From assembly GCF_014805685.1 (NCBI RefSeq), contig NC_060911.1, positions 5,918,712 through 5,982,711 of the forward strand: 64,000 nt of DNA. Reading direction: 5' to 3'. The DNA is from Silurus meridionalis (Eukaryota; Chordata; Actinopteri; Siluriformes; Siluridae). The position numbers and the translations under genes are program-made. A model generated the notes under the pieces. That model worked only from the letters and a program-made list of their open reading frames with translations, did no database searches and was not told the origin of the DNA. Shown piece after piece: positions 1-12,500 of this stretch (its first letter is position 1; each line of letters begins with the position of its first letter).

Positions 1-1394
1 CAGAGGATTTTAGTATCTGTGTTTTTTCTCCCATGGGACTTACACATTCAACTGCTGGGGTGATGAGCCATGACTGAAGCTTCATTAGGACAGCAATTCT
101 CCAGAGGAAAAGGCTCACTGTCCACAGGCGGTCTCTATAGATAGTCCTCGTGGTTAATGTGCATGGGGTAATAGAGAGCTGAGGAAAAAAACTCACAGCA
201 TCATTCAGGGAATCAGGGAGATGCAAGGAAGCAGCAGTACCCAAAGGAAGCTGTGGATGAACAAAGGACACACAGGAACCTTTGTGTTTCCATTAAGGAG
301 TGGAAAAAATGATGAGTGCTTCCACACTGATGTGTAGTGATAGATTGCAGACTCTGCTCAGACAGTCAATAAAGTAGTAGGAGTTGAGTTTTGGAAAATG
401 ACAGATCACTTAATGTTTTATATAACGAATTAGTGGGATTATACGGTATTCAGGAGATGACAAAGACATTTGAATGATGTAATATATCACATGATTTGCA
501 TAAATGACTACTGTAGTTCAGTGTTTGAAAGAACATTTAAAAGAAAAAAAAAACCATTAACGCATTACTGCTTTAGTAATAGGCCTACTGCTTTCTACTT
601 AGATTTCCAAATGAATACTCCATGTAAGTTCCCACAGCCCACAACAGGTTAAAAAAGGTTAACAATACAAGTTAAGTGGTAGGTTACAATACAAAAGGCA
701 ATTAGAGAAAATGGTGCCTATGCAATGAAAATGTAGGTTCAAAAAGTGTGCTTTAATTAATCCTTAAAAATCAGTGACCTTATAAAAACCAATAAAAGAA
801 AAATTCTTACATGATGGTTAATAATATAGAACTTACTTGGTGTTAAGACATACTTTGCATCTTGTTGCAAATATCTGTAGCTTAACCTTGGGGATAATTG
901 ACTACAAAGCTATACATAGTATCAGTATTTACCTTTTTTTATTATTAATGTTATAAGTTGTACAGCAAACAACAGCTCTACAGATTTCAAACAAACCAAT
1001 TAGATGTTTTGTTATTCAGCCCTAAACCAATCACAAACCAATCAACAACCCATGCAAATGTTAAAGTGGGAAGCACACAACTGTACTAGAGCTAAGATAC
1101 CCAAACCTGTTCTAGCACATAACACTGCTACAGAGCTCCCTGAAGATTGCCATGGTTGGAGTGAAAGAATTTTAAGTGTCCTTTATAGATCCCTCTGACC
1201 ATTTTCTAGATGAACTGACACTTACATCTCAAGCCTCATCGAATATGTCTTGTGACTAAATGATTTTACATTTTCACAGCTTCAAAGATCTACACAAGGT
1301 CAGGTTCTCCTGTTAGAAACTGAAGGTTATTATATAAGCAGGGGGACTACTGGAAATGGGTGTTTTAGAAAGCACATGTGAGTGGCCAGGTGAG
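1..1394. other. No gene recognised
   Basis: AT-rich sequence. The short open frames here (for example 470-652 and 1004-1198) have no recognisable domain, no splice-site context and ordinary background composition. I see no family I can name. Confidence 0.5.
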
Positions 1395-2230
1395 TATGGC
1401 CAGGTGTCCACAAACTGTTGGCCATGTAATGTACTATATCTGCACTAAAGCCAATGTTAGAAGAATACAAAATAAAAGGGGACACATCAGTGCTGAGTCA
1501 AGACTGTTCGAATATGAAAACTAGATGAACTTGTGTTTAATACCAAATATTAAGGCGGATCAATAACAAGTTAAAACACATGAGAGCAAGATCAAGAGTG
1601 AAACCATCAAATCCTTTTGAGGTCAATCTAAAAAGAAAATCTAACAAATTCCAAAAGGTTTCTGTAAACTACCTGTTACTAAAACATCAATAAACTGTGG
1701 CAGGTTGAGATTCCTTCAGGGTGTCCAGTGTCACACACAAACATGCATGTAAATAGACTTTAAAAAGGTTTGGTATGGGCTTTATGAACATCACCAATTT
1801 GCTCTGGGGCCTGGGGTGCAATCAACGTTCTAATTCATCCCAAAGGTGTTCAGTAGTGTTGAGATCAGAGCTCCAGCAGATCTTCCACTTCAACGCATGC
1901 AAAGTATATTTTCAATGGAGGTTGCTTTGTGCATAGGTGCATTGCCATGCTGGAACAGGTCTGGTCTTCTAGTCAAAGTGAAGGGAAAAATTTCATTCTA
2001 CTGCATCCAAAGACATACAGTACAATTGAGTGCCTTCATCTGTGTGATTGCTGTTCATTCTTGGAATCAAATCCTTCGCATACAGAAGACAAGCTGCAGC
2101 AGTTTTAGACCCTATTAAAGCTATTATTTTGGCAGCAACGCCACTAGCATGAATTAAAACTAGTGTATTTGCACTGAGTATCATGTAGTGCTTCTCCCCT
2201 GGACTGGCTGACAGCCTAAAGAGTTTCACA
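1395..2230 (-). mobile_element. Decayed Tc1/mariner-like transposon relic
   Basis: Around 1397-1435 there is a degraded terminal repeat of the type containing 'ggtgtccacaaac..ttggcca'. From about 1805 to 1960 the plus strand reads like the antisense of a common fish Tc1-like transposase region ('attcatcccaaaggtgttcag', 'ttgctttgtgcataggtgca'). No open transposase frame survives. The family assignment rests on remembered repeat sequence, and the exact limits are uncertain. Confidence 0.5.
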
Positions 2231-2314
2231 AATCAGGAAAACCCTTATCCATGATGTAAGTGTTATGCTCAAAACCAAATGAGGGAAAGAGAACACCTTT
2301 TGTATGTGTGCTTT

Positions 2315-2318
<4 letters not shown>

Positions 2319-2371
<53 letters not shown>
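2319..2371. repeat. (TG)n microsatellite
   Basis: Uninterrupted TG dinucleotide array of about 26 units. The His/Thr-rich frame that runs across it on the minus strand is an artefact of the repeat. Confidence 0.95.
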
Positions 2372-2372
<1 letters not shown>

Positions 2373-2498
2373 GTAACAGCAGTACAAAGTGCTGTTATGT
2401 GGGGGTGGAGTGAGAAAGAGCAAGAAAGTGTGAGATGGAGTGAGTGAGAGAGAGAATGAAAGGGAGAAGGGAGGAGAGTTATGTTTCTAATAATAAAC

Positions 2499-2501
<3 letters not shown>

Positions 2502-2542
<41 letters not shown>
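2502..2542. repeat. (GA)n microsatellite
   Basis: About 20 AG/GA units inside a wider purine-rich stretch (about 2410-2560). The 750 bases that follow, to about 3290, show no gene or repeat that I can name. Confidence 0.95.
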
Positions 2543-2544
<2 letters not shown>

Positions 2545-3289
2545 ACAGTGACTGAGGTATAGAACATTGTGAGAGGGTCAGTAAATGGAAACAAAAAGGA
2601 AGAACAACGGAAAGGAGGGGGTGGTGGAGCGAGGATGAAAAGAGCTAAAAAGATTACTTTCAGAATAGGGCATATTTAAAATGTGCCTGTAATGTACACA
2701 GTGTGAAGTGTAAGCACATACCCACAAGCCCAGAATAGTCCCAGAATTATAGCTCATTATAATGAGTTGATTGGATTGATTCATTGTATTCATGAATTCA
2801 AGTTTCATTAACTGCCCATATGATATAAATCTCTTTTTAATCAGTAATATTGTTGAGTGCTTTTTTGAAGTTATTTATTTTTTTTATTAATAATGATGAT
2901 GTCATGCATTTTGTCCGACCAGATGTCTTCATTCATATGATGCTTCGAAAAGATAGCACTGACTCAAGATGCTTTTCAGTTGAGTGTACATACGGAAAGC
3001 ATTTCAATCTGCATCAGATTGATGTAAGGAAAATTATGTTGTGTTGATGATTGGTATGTATACACATCAGCATCAGCCGTTTGGGTAAATCATGAGCCTA
3101 ACACTAACCCTGACAGAAGCGGAAAGCCTTTGTGGCATGGTGGAGCATTAAACTGGATCATTTGCTGGATTGTGGCACTGCAGAAACAGCAGCACAGCTG
3201 GCTGAAATTTTCCCTCTAGAGGCAGGAGGTGGGAAAAATGACACAAGTTTAACACTGTATTAGTACAGTACATCCTTGGATTTATATCA

Positions 3290-4290
3290 GTGCCTTGCAA
3301 AAGTATTAACCACCTGGGAACTTTTCCACATTTTTTGGTGCTAAAAAATCAGAATCTAGATGTGCAAAGCTTATAGAGATTCTTTATATAGAGATGGATT
3401 AAAGCCAAATTGCAGTCAATTGTGGATCTATTCAAAGGGATGAATAGGCTTTTTTTAAATTAAGTACAGTATTGCATAATTCAAGCAATTAAAAGTCAAA
3501 TCAAACAAAAAGTCTCAATTAAAATGATTCAAATTCTAGAAGCAAAAAGTAGTGAAAGATCTTGACATGTCTAGTTCTGGAGCACAAGCTCTGTAGTCTT
3601 GTTCTAATGTGACAGTGAAAAGTGAAAAAGTGATCTGCTGTTGCAGCCCAATCAACTCAGTCAATGTGTTTGTTCTGCTCACCACATAGTGGTTGTTTGA
3701 CTTAATGTAGCCTTCTTTTAAGCTCAATCAGTCTAGCTATTCTCTCTTGACTGCTCTCATTAACAAGGCATTTCCACAGAACAGCCACAGAGCTGTTTTT
3801 TGGCATCAATTTGTGTAAACTCTAGGCGCTGCTCTCTTCTGCATGAGAATCACAGATCCCAGATGGTTTGAATAAAGTTGGAATATTAGGAATATAATCA
3901 CCTGCTTGATTTCTAGTTTTTAACTGTCCAGGTTCGGTAAATTTTGTGCCCATGATATTCTAGGATCTGGCCTTTAGCTGTTGTAGCCAATCTACCTTGA
4001 GGCTTGGTATGTTGTGCATGCTATGATGCTTTTCTCCTCACTAAACTTAAAAAGAGTGTGTATTTAAGTTCTAACATCTAATCACTCTCTTCAACTAGAT
4101 GTTTCAGCCTGAAGACTCTTACACCATGCTATGTAAACTCTGGAGTCAGTTGTGTGTAAAAATTGGAAGGAGATCAGCATCAGCAAAACCTGAATAACTT
4201 GGACCTCTGGTACCAACCATGCCATGCTTTTCCTTGTTCTGATGTTTGAAGCTCATGACCTGCATGAATACATAAATGAGCAGATGAACA
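3290..4290. mobile_element. Composite of Tc1-like end and common fish repeat
   Basis: At 3291-3310 'cagtgccttgcaaaagtatt' matches a terminal repeat known from fish Tc1-like elements. From about 3745 to 3830 ('attaacaaggcatttcc', 'gtaaactcta') and again from about 4140 to 4290 ('ggagatcagca', 'ccatgccatg') the sequence resembles one widespread fish interspersed repeat, with unrelated sequence between the two parts. No coding frame is preserved. Limits and family are approximate. Confidence 0.45.
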
Positions 4291-4337
4291 TGTCTGTGTA
4301 TATATGATATATGTATATGTCCTCTTTTAAATTCATG

Positions 4338-5998
4338 TCAACTGCATGTCTTCCCTCACCATATCCAAAAACCTCCTCTTTCTTCTTTTTCTCCTACCTG
4401 GCGGCTCCATCCTCAGCCTTCTTCTATTTATATACACCACATCACCATTGTGTACCACAACCCCCAGGCTCGTTTCATCCTGCTCCCTACTCTTGCCACA
4501 AATCACAATATCATCCACAAACATCATTGTCCATAAAGACTCTTGTCTGATCTCATCCATCAACCTGCCCATCACCACTGCAAACTGGAAAGGGCTCAGA
4601 GCTGATCCTTGGTGCAGTGGCACCTCCACCTTTTTTTTTATTTCTACTGCACACTTCACTGATATCATTCTGTCCTCATACATGTCCTGCACCACCCTCA
4701 CATACTTCTCTGCCACACCAGATGTCCTCATACAATACCACAACTCCTCTCTCCACCCTGTCGTATGCTTCCACAAACACTCAATGCAACTCCTTCAGAC
4801 CTTCTCTATACTTCTGCATCAACATTCTCAAAGCAAATACTGCTGTTTACCAATGTCACCTCTTCCCTCAGCCTGGCTTCCACTACTCTTTCCCATGACT
4901 TCATGGTGTGGCTGATAAACTTTATTCCCCTGTAGTTACTACAGGTCTGCACATCTCCCTTATTTTTAATGATCTGTACCAGCACACTCCTTCTCCATTA
5001 CTCAGGCATCATCTCACCCTTAAAAATCTTGTTAAACAATCTTGTTAAAAACTCCACTGCTCTTAAAAGATGCTCTCATTTCCTCCTTACTAATCCTATC
5101 CACTTCCTGCTTCACCATCACCACATCATTCAACCTTCTCTCTTTCTCATTTTCCTCATTCGTCAAGCTTCTCAAAATACTCCCTCCATCTTCTCAACAC
5201 ACTCTCCTCACTAGTCAACACATTTCCAACTCCATCCTTTATTGCTCTAACTTGCAGCACATCCTTCCCAGCTCGGTCCCTCTGCCTGGCCAATTTCTAT
5301 AAATCCTTTTCTCCTTCCTTAGTGTCCAACTTCTCATACAGCTCCTCGTATGCCCTTTCCTTGGCTTTTGCCACATCCCTCTTCACCTACTGCTGCATCT
5401 CCTTGTACTCCTGCCTACTTCTCTTATCTCTCTATTCTGTTTTGCCAACCTCATTCTCCTTATGCTCTCCTTTACTTCCTCATTCCACCACCACCTCTCT
5501 TTGTCTTCCTTTCTCTTTCCAGATGTCACACCAAGTACCTTTCTAGCTGTCTCCCTTATCACTTCTGCAGTAGTTGCCCAATCATCCAGCACCTAATTAC
5601 CACCGATCCCTGTCTGATCTCTTCCTGAATCTCACACTACAGTCTTCCTCTTTCAGTTTCCACCATATTGTTCTTTATTTGGCCCTCACTCTCCTCCTCT
5701 TCTACTTCACCTCCGAAACATCATACAGACCACCATCCGAAGCTATTTAGCTACACTGTTCCCTGCCAAAAACCTTACAGTCTTAAATCTCCTACAGGTT
5801 GCATCTCCTGCAAAGAAATAGTCCACCTGTGTGCATCTTTCTCTGCTCTTATACGTCTCCTTATGCTCCTCCTCCTTTTTAAAATAATGATTTTTTTTAT
5901 GCCACTTCCATCCTTTTGGCAGAATCTTCCACCATCATGCCCACTGAAGTCTGCCCCAATCCCCAATCTTTCTTTCTTCCTTCTTTCTTTTCTAGGTA

Positions 5999-6000
<2 letters not shown>
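4338..6000 (-). mobile_element. Broken RTE-type LINE fragment (reverse transcriptase)
   Basis: On the minus strand the frames carry pieces of an RTE/'craniofacial development protein 2-like' retrotransposon polyprotein: LHQGSALSPFQFAVVM, a reverse transcriptase core where the catalytic FADD has become FVDD, and the C-terminal MEPPGRRKR motif. Most of the 35.1-38.1 kb RTE copy can be followed here in order, but with frameshifts and gaps. It ends about 60 bp short of the element 3' end at the left and runs into an AT array at the right. This copy is dead. The plus-strand serine/leucine/proline-rich frames over it are antisense shadows. Confidence 0.8.

Positions 6001-6002
<2 letters not shown>

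Positions 6003-6068
<66 letters not shown>
6003..6068. repeat. (AT)n microsatellite
   Basis: About 33 AT units between two oppositely oriented RTE fragments. The Ile-Tyr runs in both strands' open frames come from it. Confidence 0.95.
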
Positions 6069-6073
<5 letters not shown>

Positions 6074-6075
6074 CT

Positions 6076-6250
6076 ATGGTGAGGGGGGCGGTAGGAAAGG
6101 AGGAGGGCCAAGGAGGAGGTTTATGAATGGGGTGAAGGTAGACATGCAGGTTGTTGTTTGAAACTGACAGATGTGGAAGACAAAGTGGTATGGAAATGGA
6201 TGATCTGCTGTGGGGACCCCTAATGAAAGCTGCCAAAAAAAGAAGAAGAT
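6076..6250 (+). mobile_element. RTE LINE 3' end, opposite orientation
   Basis: The plus strand here matches the 3' terminus of the 35.1 kb RTE element read on its own coding strand: 'ggccaaggaggaggtt', 'agacatgcagg', 'ggatgatctgctgtgg', 'acccctaatg', 'agctgcc', then a gaagaag-type tail. It therefore faces the opposite way to the fragment at 4338-6000. Both pieces include the same ~60 bp near the element 3' end, which argues for two insertions rather than one twin-primed insertion. Confidence 0.75.
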
Positions 6251-6467
6251 ACAATATCTTCTCTTGTTTGTTTAATTATGTGATGCCAGGGTTTCACCAC
6301 CCACAGCTTAGCCACACAAGTCCAGCCCCTCCAACTCATGCATAATTTTTGCCACACCCAGAAAAAGGCAGGACTACATTCTTCTAAAAGTTTAAACCGA
6401 TGTGTTTACCTCTGAAGTGGAGAAACGGGTATATCCTGTATATGCCTAGGAACACCTAAACGCCACT

Positions 6468-6482
6468 GAAAGAGAAGTGAAC
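6468..6482 (+). promoter_or_regulatory. ISRE/IRF-like element
   Basis: GAAAGAGAAGTGAAC, followed by GCGAAAG a few bases on, gives spaced GAA(A) cores of the type bound by interferon regulatory factors. It lies about 30 bp before the predicted start codon of the first TRIM gene, so it is in the proximal promoter or 5' UTR. The match to the consensus is partial, and function is inferred. Confidence 0.35.
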
Positions 6483-6513
6483 AAGCGAAAGGGCACAAGA
6501 CTTCAATTTCAAC

Positions 6514-9500
6514 ATGCAGAGTAAGTCAGCGAAAAGTTATTTTTTTTATTTTTTACCTGTTTTCTGACTCTTTCTCTTCTTCTCCTTTTTAATTTGTCTA
6601 TCTATTCTAGAGCGTGCATTGTGGTATTGTGTAGAGGGAATAAAGCAGGCTGTGGTTTGCTTGTACCAAAGAGATGAAACATTTATTTAAACAACCTAGT
6701 GAAACATTTTGTGTAATACACCTCATCACATTTCTTACAGTTGTTGAGCTTTAATTAAAAAAATATTTCTGTGTTTCATATTACATTTAGTAATTCAAAT
6801 AAGAAATTACTTCTATGTATTTTCAAAGAACTTGATGAGGAAAGGTCAATGTAAAAAAACCTTGTTTTCACTAAGATGCTGTCGTCTATCCTGAGCTACT
6901 GCATTCCTAATTCAACGTGCCTTTCATGGTTCTATAAGTACTGTGTTTCAGTGTTTTAGCAGTCAGGCTGATTTTAGTTGTTGTTTTAATGACTGTGTGT
7001 CTGTATTCCTTTTTTTATGGCAATGAAATGCAAAAGAAAATTGAGAAAAAAAGAGTAGTAAAAAAGATAGGTATTTGTTCTCAACATCGCATGTCGGCAA
7101 CATCACTACAGTACATTTGAGCAAAATAAAATATTTATACATACCTATAATGATTGGGCTTGCGTTTTTTTCCTATCCAACAACTTGATCGGCTTGATCT
7201 TCTAAAGGTCGCAAGTACACTGCTATATAGGCAGAAAAATATTTAATTTTGTTAAAATGTAATATTTTGCGACAGTAAAATTTTGTAATCCTTCTTGAAT
7301 GGCTTTCCACATTTTGACACATATCTATATGTTTTGTAAATAAAAACCATATTCTATATAAAGCTAAACAACTGAAATCTCTCTCTTTCCTAGGCCCAGC
7401 GTCCAAAGCCCGCACGCTTTCAGAAGACCAATTCTCATGCTCCATTTGTCTAGACGTGTTTGTGGAACCGGTCTCAACACCATGCGGACATAGCTTCTGC
7501 AAGGCCTGCCTGCAAGGCTACTGGAACCACAGCAACAAGATTCTGTGCCCCATGTGCAAAAAGTCCTTCTCCAAAAAGCCAGAGCTATGCGTGAATCGTG
7601 TTCTTGCCGAGATCGCAGAGCAGTTCCAGGGCCTTTCTGTCACGCAAGCAGGGGGTGCAGAAGGCGTGATCTCACCAAGACCCGAAAGAAAAGATGAGGA
7701 CAGCGGTGAGTTTGCCAAACCTGGTGATGTGCCCTGTGATGCATGCATTGGAAGAAAGCTGAAGGCCTTGAAGTCTTGCCTAAGTTGCCCAGGGTCTTTC
7801 TGCGAAACCCACCTGAGGCATCACAAGAAAGTCAAGGCCATGACCAAGCATAAGCTGGTGGAACCCATCCATCACTTGCAGGAGAAAGTGTGTAAAAAGC
7901 ACGAGCGCCTATTGGATGCCTACTGCCGCAAGGAGCATGTTTGTGTGTGCCGCGAATGTGCTGAGGATGCACATAAGACACACAATATCATCTCAGTAGA
8001 GCGTGAATATAAGAAGTTATCGGTGAGTGGGGGGAACTGATTCAGATATTTTAGTCTAAGACACAAGTATCTGACTTAAACACAAGATTAGATTTCTGTT
8101 TTAGTTCAAGCTTTCCAAAAGCCTCTGTCATTTTTTTTGTGCTAATATTATTTTCTGAATTTTGAATGTTGCACCTAATTTATTTTGTTCACAGCTTGGT
8201 GGTTATAAAACATGTTTGCCTTTTGTAAAAGTAATTGAAATTGTATTTTCTGCAGAGTCAACTGGGGATGCGAAGATCTGAGCTGAAACATCTGATTAAA
8301 GAGAGAGCCAAGAAACTAGAGGAAATCAAACAGTCTATTGCAGTTATCAAAGTGAGTCCTGGATAATAGCATGAAATTGAAATAAGACCTAAAAGCAATT
8401 TGCAATTTTGTAATTACATAGCTGTAATTTTGACAGCAATCTGCTGACTATCACACCCACTGAGCTGAGACTCTGTATGTCTTGCATTTTAATCCCACAT
8501 TTACACACTAGCAAGTTTTTCTTAATCTTACATTGCCCAGATCATTATATGCGAGCTGCTTGGTGTTTTCACATGTAATATTTATTCCTGTACAGATGCA
8601 TTTAGCTAACAGTTGACAAATCAACTTATATTTTTACATACAACCAAAATATCACTATTATTTGAAAGCAAATTAATTGTAATTCATAAGCACTTTGGCA
8701 GCATCATGTTCACTTACTCTAAATAAACTTAGATAACACTTACAGATATATTTTAGAGCATTTTAAACAATGCATTTTTAGTTTCTACCTCCATTAAAAA
8801 TAAATCTGGCTTATGTTCCACAGCAGGACTTGCCTCTTAGTATTCCTTAGTTCACATCATTTCCAAATTTGCATAAAACCAAATTCATCGCAATGCCCAG
8901 TAATGCCCAACATATGAACAAATTGTTAGTTTAAAACAAAGAATCAGTCATCATTATGAAACTTAGATTCTTACCAAAGTATCAACACAATGTTATATGT
9001 TATAGTATAATTTTAACAAATTCAATCACAAAGTCAGATGAGCTGGCAAGCAGAACAAACATATAACTACAAACGTCATATAACTAGTATAGTTAATTTA
9101 AGTTAAGAGCTTACACATATATACATGGGCTGGACTTTTATGTGGCAAAAGTTGATTTTGATAAATTCACATATTCCTAAGAGTGAAAAAAAAATCATAT
9201 TGGCCAAATTCAAAGATTCGTTTTAAGCAGACATTTCAAAAGGACTGAAATAAACTTCCCTTTACTAATATCTATGCAGCTGACTTTACAGTCATTACAT
9301 TCTGTCACTATCACTGGTCAACTCTCATTAAAAATGAATGAGTCCCATTGGCTAGTGTTGGGGCAGTGGAAGGAAAAAGGTCCAGCTAAAGCTGAACTTT
9401 CAGGTCAGATATGGTTAAACAGCTAAATGAGTTTAACAAACTAGCAACATTTATTTTCTCTGCAAAATGAATTCAGGGAATGTTGTGAATCACTGGTCAT

Positions 9501-12500
9501 AAGGTGCTTTTATATAATACATGATTATTTAAGTTAGAGTTATTACTTCTAAACATTACAGTCAGCCCGTCTTTAGATATTATATATGTAATGTTTAGTG
9601 GGATACCATTTAGAAGTGAAAGCATTCTGTCAAAAAACTGAGTCTGTAATGTTTGTGTATATATTTAATTGGTTCAGACAAAAGCTTAACTCCAATTTAC
9701 ACAATTGTACAGACAGATTTCTAAGAAATAGAAACTCATTTCTGAAAAAGGATTTAACTTTCAGAAATATAGACAGGTGTGTGTTTGAAAGAATGATTGC
9801 ACTTTGATGTAAAGAAGATCCTTTTTGTCTGACTGTAGACAAGGTTCATTTACTTAACACGCCTGTTTGTGCAAACTCATGACTTTCATAAGCTGACTCG
9901 CTGAACCAGTAGGACGGCTGCAAATATTTACTTTCCACACCCAACCTTAGTGCCATTAGAGGACTGTAGGAAGTTAAGAATATATGAGTAAAATAAGTAA
10001 GAATAATATATATGTATATATATATATATCACACAAAGATTACTGAATGCAGTATGACAGTATGAAATTCAGACTTTCCAAAAAGACCTGCTTTAGGACA
10101 TGTCTATATACCAGATATTTTTCCCTTTAATTAGTTAGCTATCCTTTGTCAGGAACACACTGAGGTTTCGCATGGAAGCTGTGAACCTGTGCTATGACCA
10201 AATCATAATCTGATAATAGAGCCCTGCTGGAGCTGTGTTAGATAATATAAAGATATTGAAATTTTGCAGAGAGTCTGATACAAAAAAAGGAGGGGAAAAA
10301 ACTGCTGTTTTTCTAACTACAAAGATGTTTACTCCCACACACTCTGTAAGTTTAGAGCTAAAGATTGCACATTGTATGGATGTGATTGTCAGTAACTTAC
10401 AGCAATAACACTGTACAGTAGATTTTAGTGTGTTTATAGCTGGAAAAAAAAACCATTGTGTTTATAAGGTTTTGTAGTTAAACCAGTCAATCCAGTCGCT
10501 GCCAAAGCCGTGAGCAAGGTGCTGCCATAGACCCTGTGACCATAGATGTACACTCTTGTTTAAATCTAAGGAGGATGTAGTGCTTTAACCTAATGGATCA
10601 CTATGTCAATGTATATCACATCACTACATAAATAATACCATATCTGTCAACTGTAGTAATCCTACGTAAGTATTTACCATGTTAGAGGCACTTGACAGAT
10701 GCAGGAGCGGGTTTGGAAGATATTAATAAGCACAATGAGTGTGGTACAAAAACAAGAATCAGTTTTGGATTAAAAAAACTGCCCAAAGGTCAGGTGATCA
10801 TCAAACAGGATATCAAGATCTAGACAAAAAATGAAGAACATGAAGCAAAAACAGGTCGAGATCAGAGTAGAAAAACAACATAACAAGGCTTGGTAATGTC
10901 AGAGAGTAAAGCAACTGAGCGTATACCTCGCAATGCTCTCGATGCATCAAGGCTGAGAATGTCTGTGTAATTAGAGACTGGTGTGAGTAATCAGTAGCTT
11001 GGTGATCGTAAATGCTGGAGTGTGTGCAAGTTGTGGGAGTCTGTGGTGGCCATGTTTGAAAAATCGCAGGGAAAAAGAGTTTGAATTAGGCAGAGATCCG
11101 ACATTTACATTAATGGTATTTAGCAGACGCCCTTGTCCAGAGCGATGTACAAAGGTTTTGTGAGTCTCTATCATTGATTAAATTTACACTGGTATGCTAG
11201 ATTACAAACTTAAGATGAATGTTTCTAGCACAGTACTTGGACTGGCTACAAAAACATCAGTAATCAATGATGTAATGCATTTGTATTGCATCCTTATGTT
11301 ATGCTAAAATGTTATAATGAAAGCCCTGAACAGCACAATGCGAAAACAAATAAATACAAATGCATGTTATTTATGAGGTTGAATATAAAGTTAAAACACC
11401 ATAATATCTCAAAATAATGAGCTGTTAATTGTAAAGTAATGAATATGTTGAAATTAGAACATATTAAGTAAAAATAATCATACAAAAATTAAAAAATCTG
11501 GTACATTATTTTTAATTCATAAATGAAGTCAAAATAAACAGTTTGTATGTAAAATTAACAAGTTTGAATAATAACTTAGAAAGTTACAATAAACGGTTGA
11601 TGTGTCAAAGTTTCTCTGTGGGTTTTTGGTTAAACAGTCAGCAAGGATAGCTTTGACATTTCAAGGTCAATGTGACTAACAATGTGTGTATGTGTGTATG
11701 ATGTAGTCGAGCAGTCAGCGGGAGATCGAGGAGAGTTGGACTGTGTATGCTGAGCTTCAGAGGCTGCTGGAGCAGAGTCAGGCCCAGTTGGTGGAGCACA
11801 TCACGTTCCGGCAGAAGCTGGCTGAGGAGCAGGCACGAGATGTGGCTAGTCGTCTGGAGCATGAGCTTAACATCCTCAAAAACAGGAGCTCTGACTTGGA
11901 CCTTCTCGCAAATACCCATGACAAGGTGCTCTTTCTTAAGGTATGTGTGTATACAGCAAACGTGCTGTTGAATACTTGACTCTGATTGGTCCAACTTTCT
12001 ATAATGACAGCTATGACAACAGTGTTGAATGCAATTTAAATCTTATTGCAACACAATACTGTTTCTATAGTAACATCCATACAGGGATGTGTGTACAGGT
12101 ATGTGACTGCTCGACATTATCTAAGGCTAATAATAAAGTGACTAAGAATATGCTGTTATTTCACTAAGAAAAATGTTTCTATGGGGAAGTAATAAATTCA
12201 TAGCATAGGTCATTTAAAGCTTTGGTTCTAACTTAAAAAGAAAGCAGTGAAACAACTGTTCATAGCTGCAATAATGTAATAAACAAAAGTAAACAAAATT
12301 TATATTGTTAGCAATTGAAATGTTAAAATATCGAATGAATGCATTAATATAACATTCAATAATGATTAGAGAATTTAACATTTTATATATATGACATTCA
12401 ATGCACATAATAATAAATGATGATGGTAAGCAGTTTCCTAAATATACCTGAAAAGGTACAGGTGCTAAAGTATATATGGTACAAGACTAAATAATCAGTG

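Noticed and set aside
4346..4915. A 189-residue plus-strand open frame
   Set aside because: Antisense to the RTE reverse transcriptase fragment. Leu/Ser-rich composition reflects the opposite strand.
4338..6250. A single twin-primed LINE insertion
   Set aside because: The two opposed parts share about 60 bp of the same element region, which one twin-priming event would not normally leave.
5668..6254. Open frames of 152 and 159 residues with Ile-Tyr runs
   Set aside because: They cross the (AT)n array and RTE antisense sequence, with no domain.
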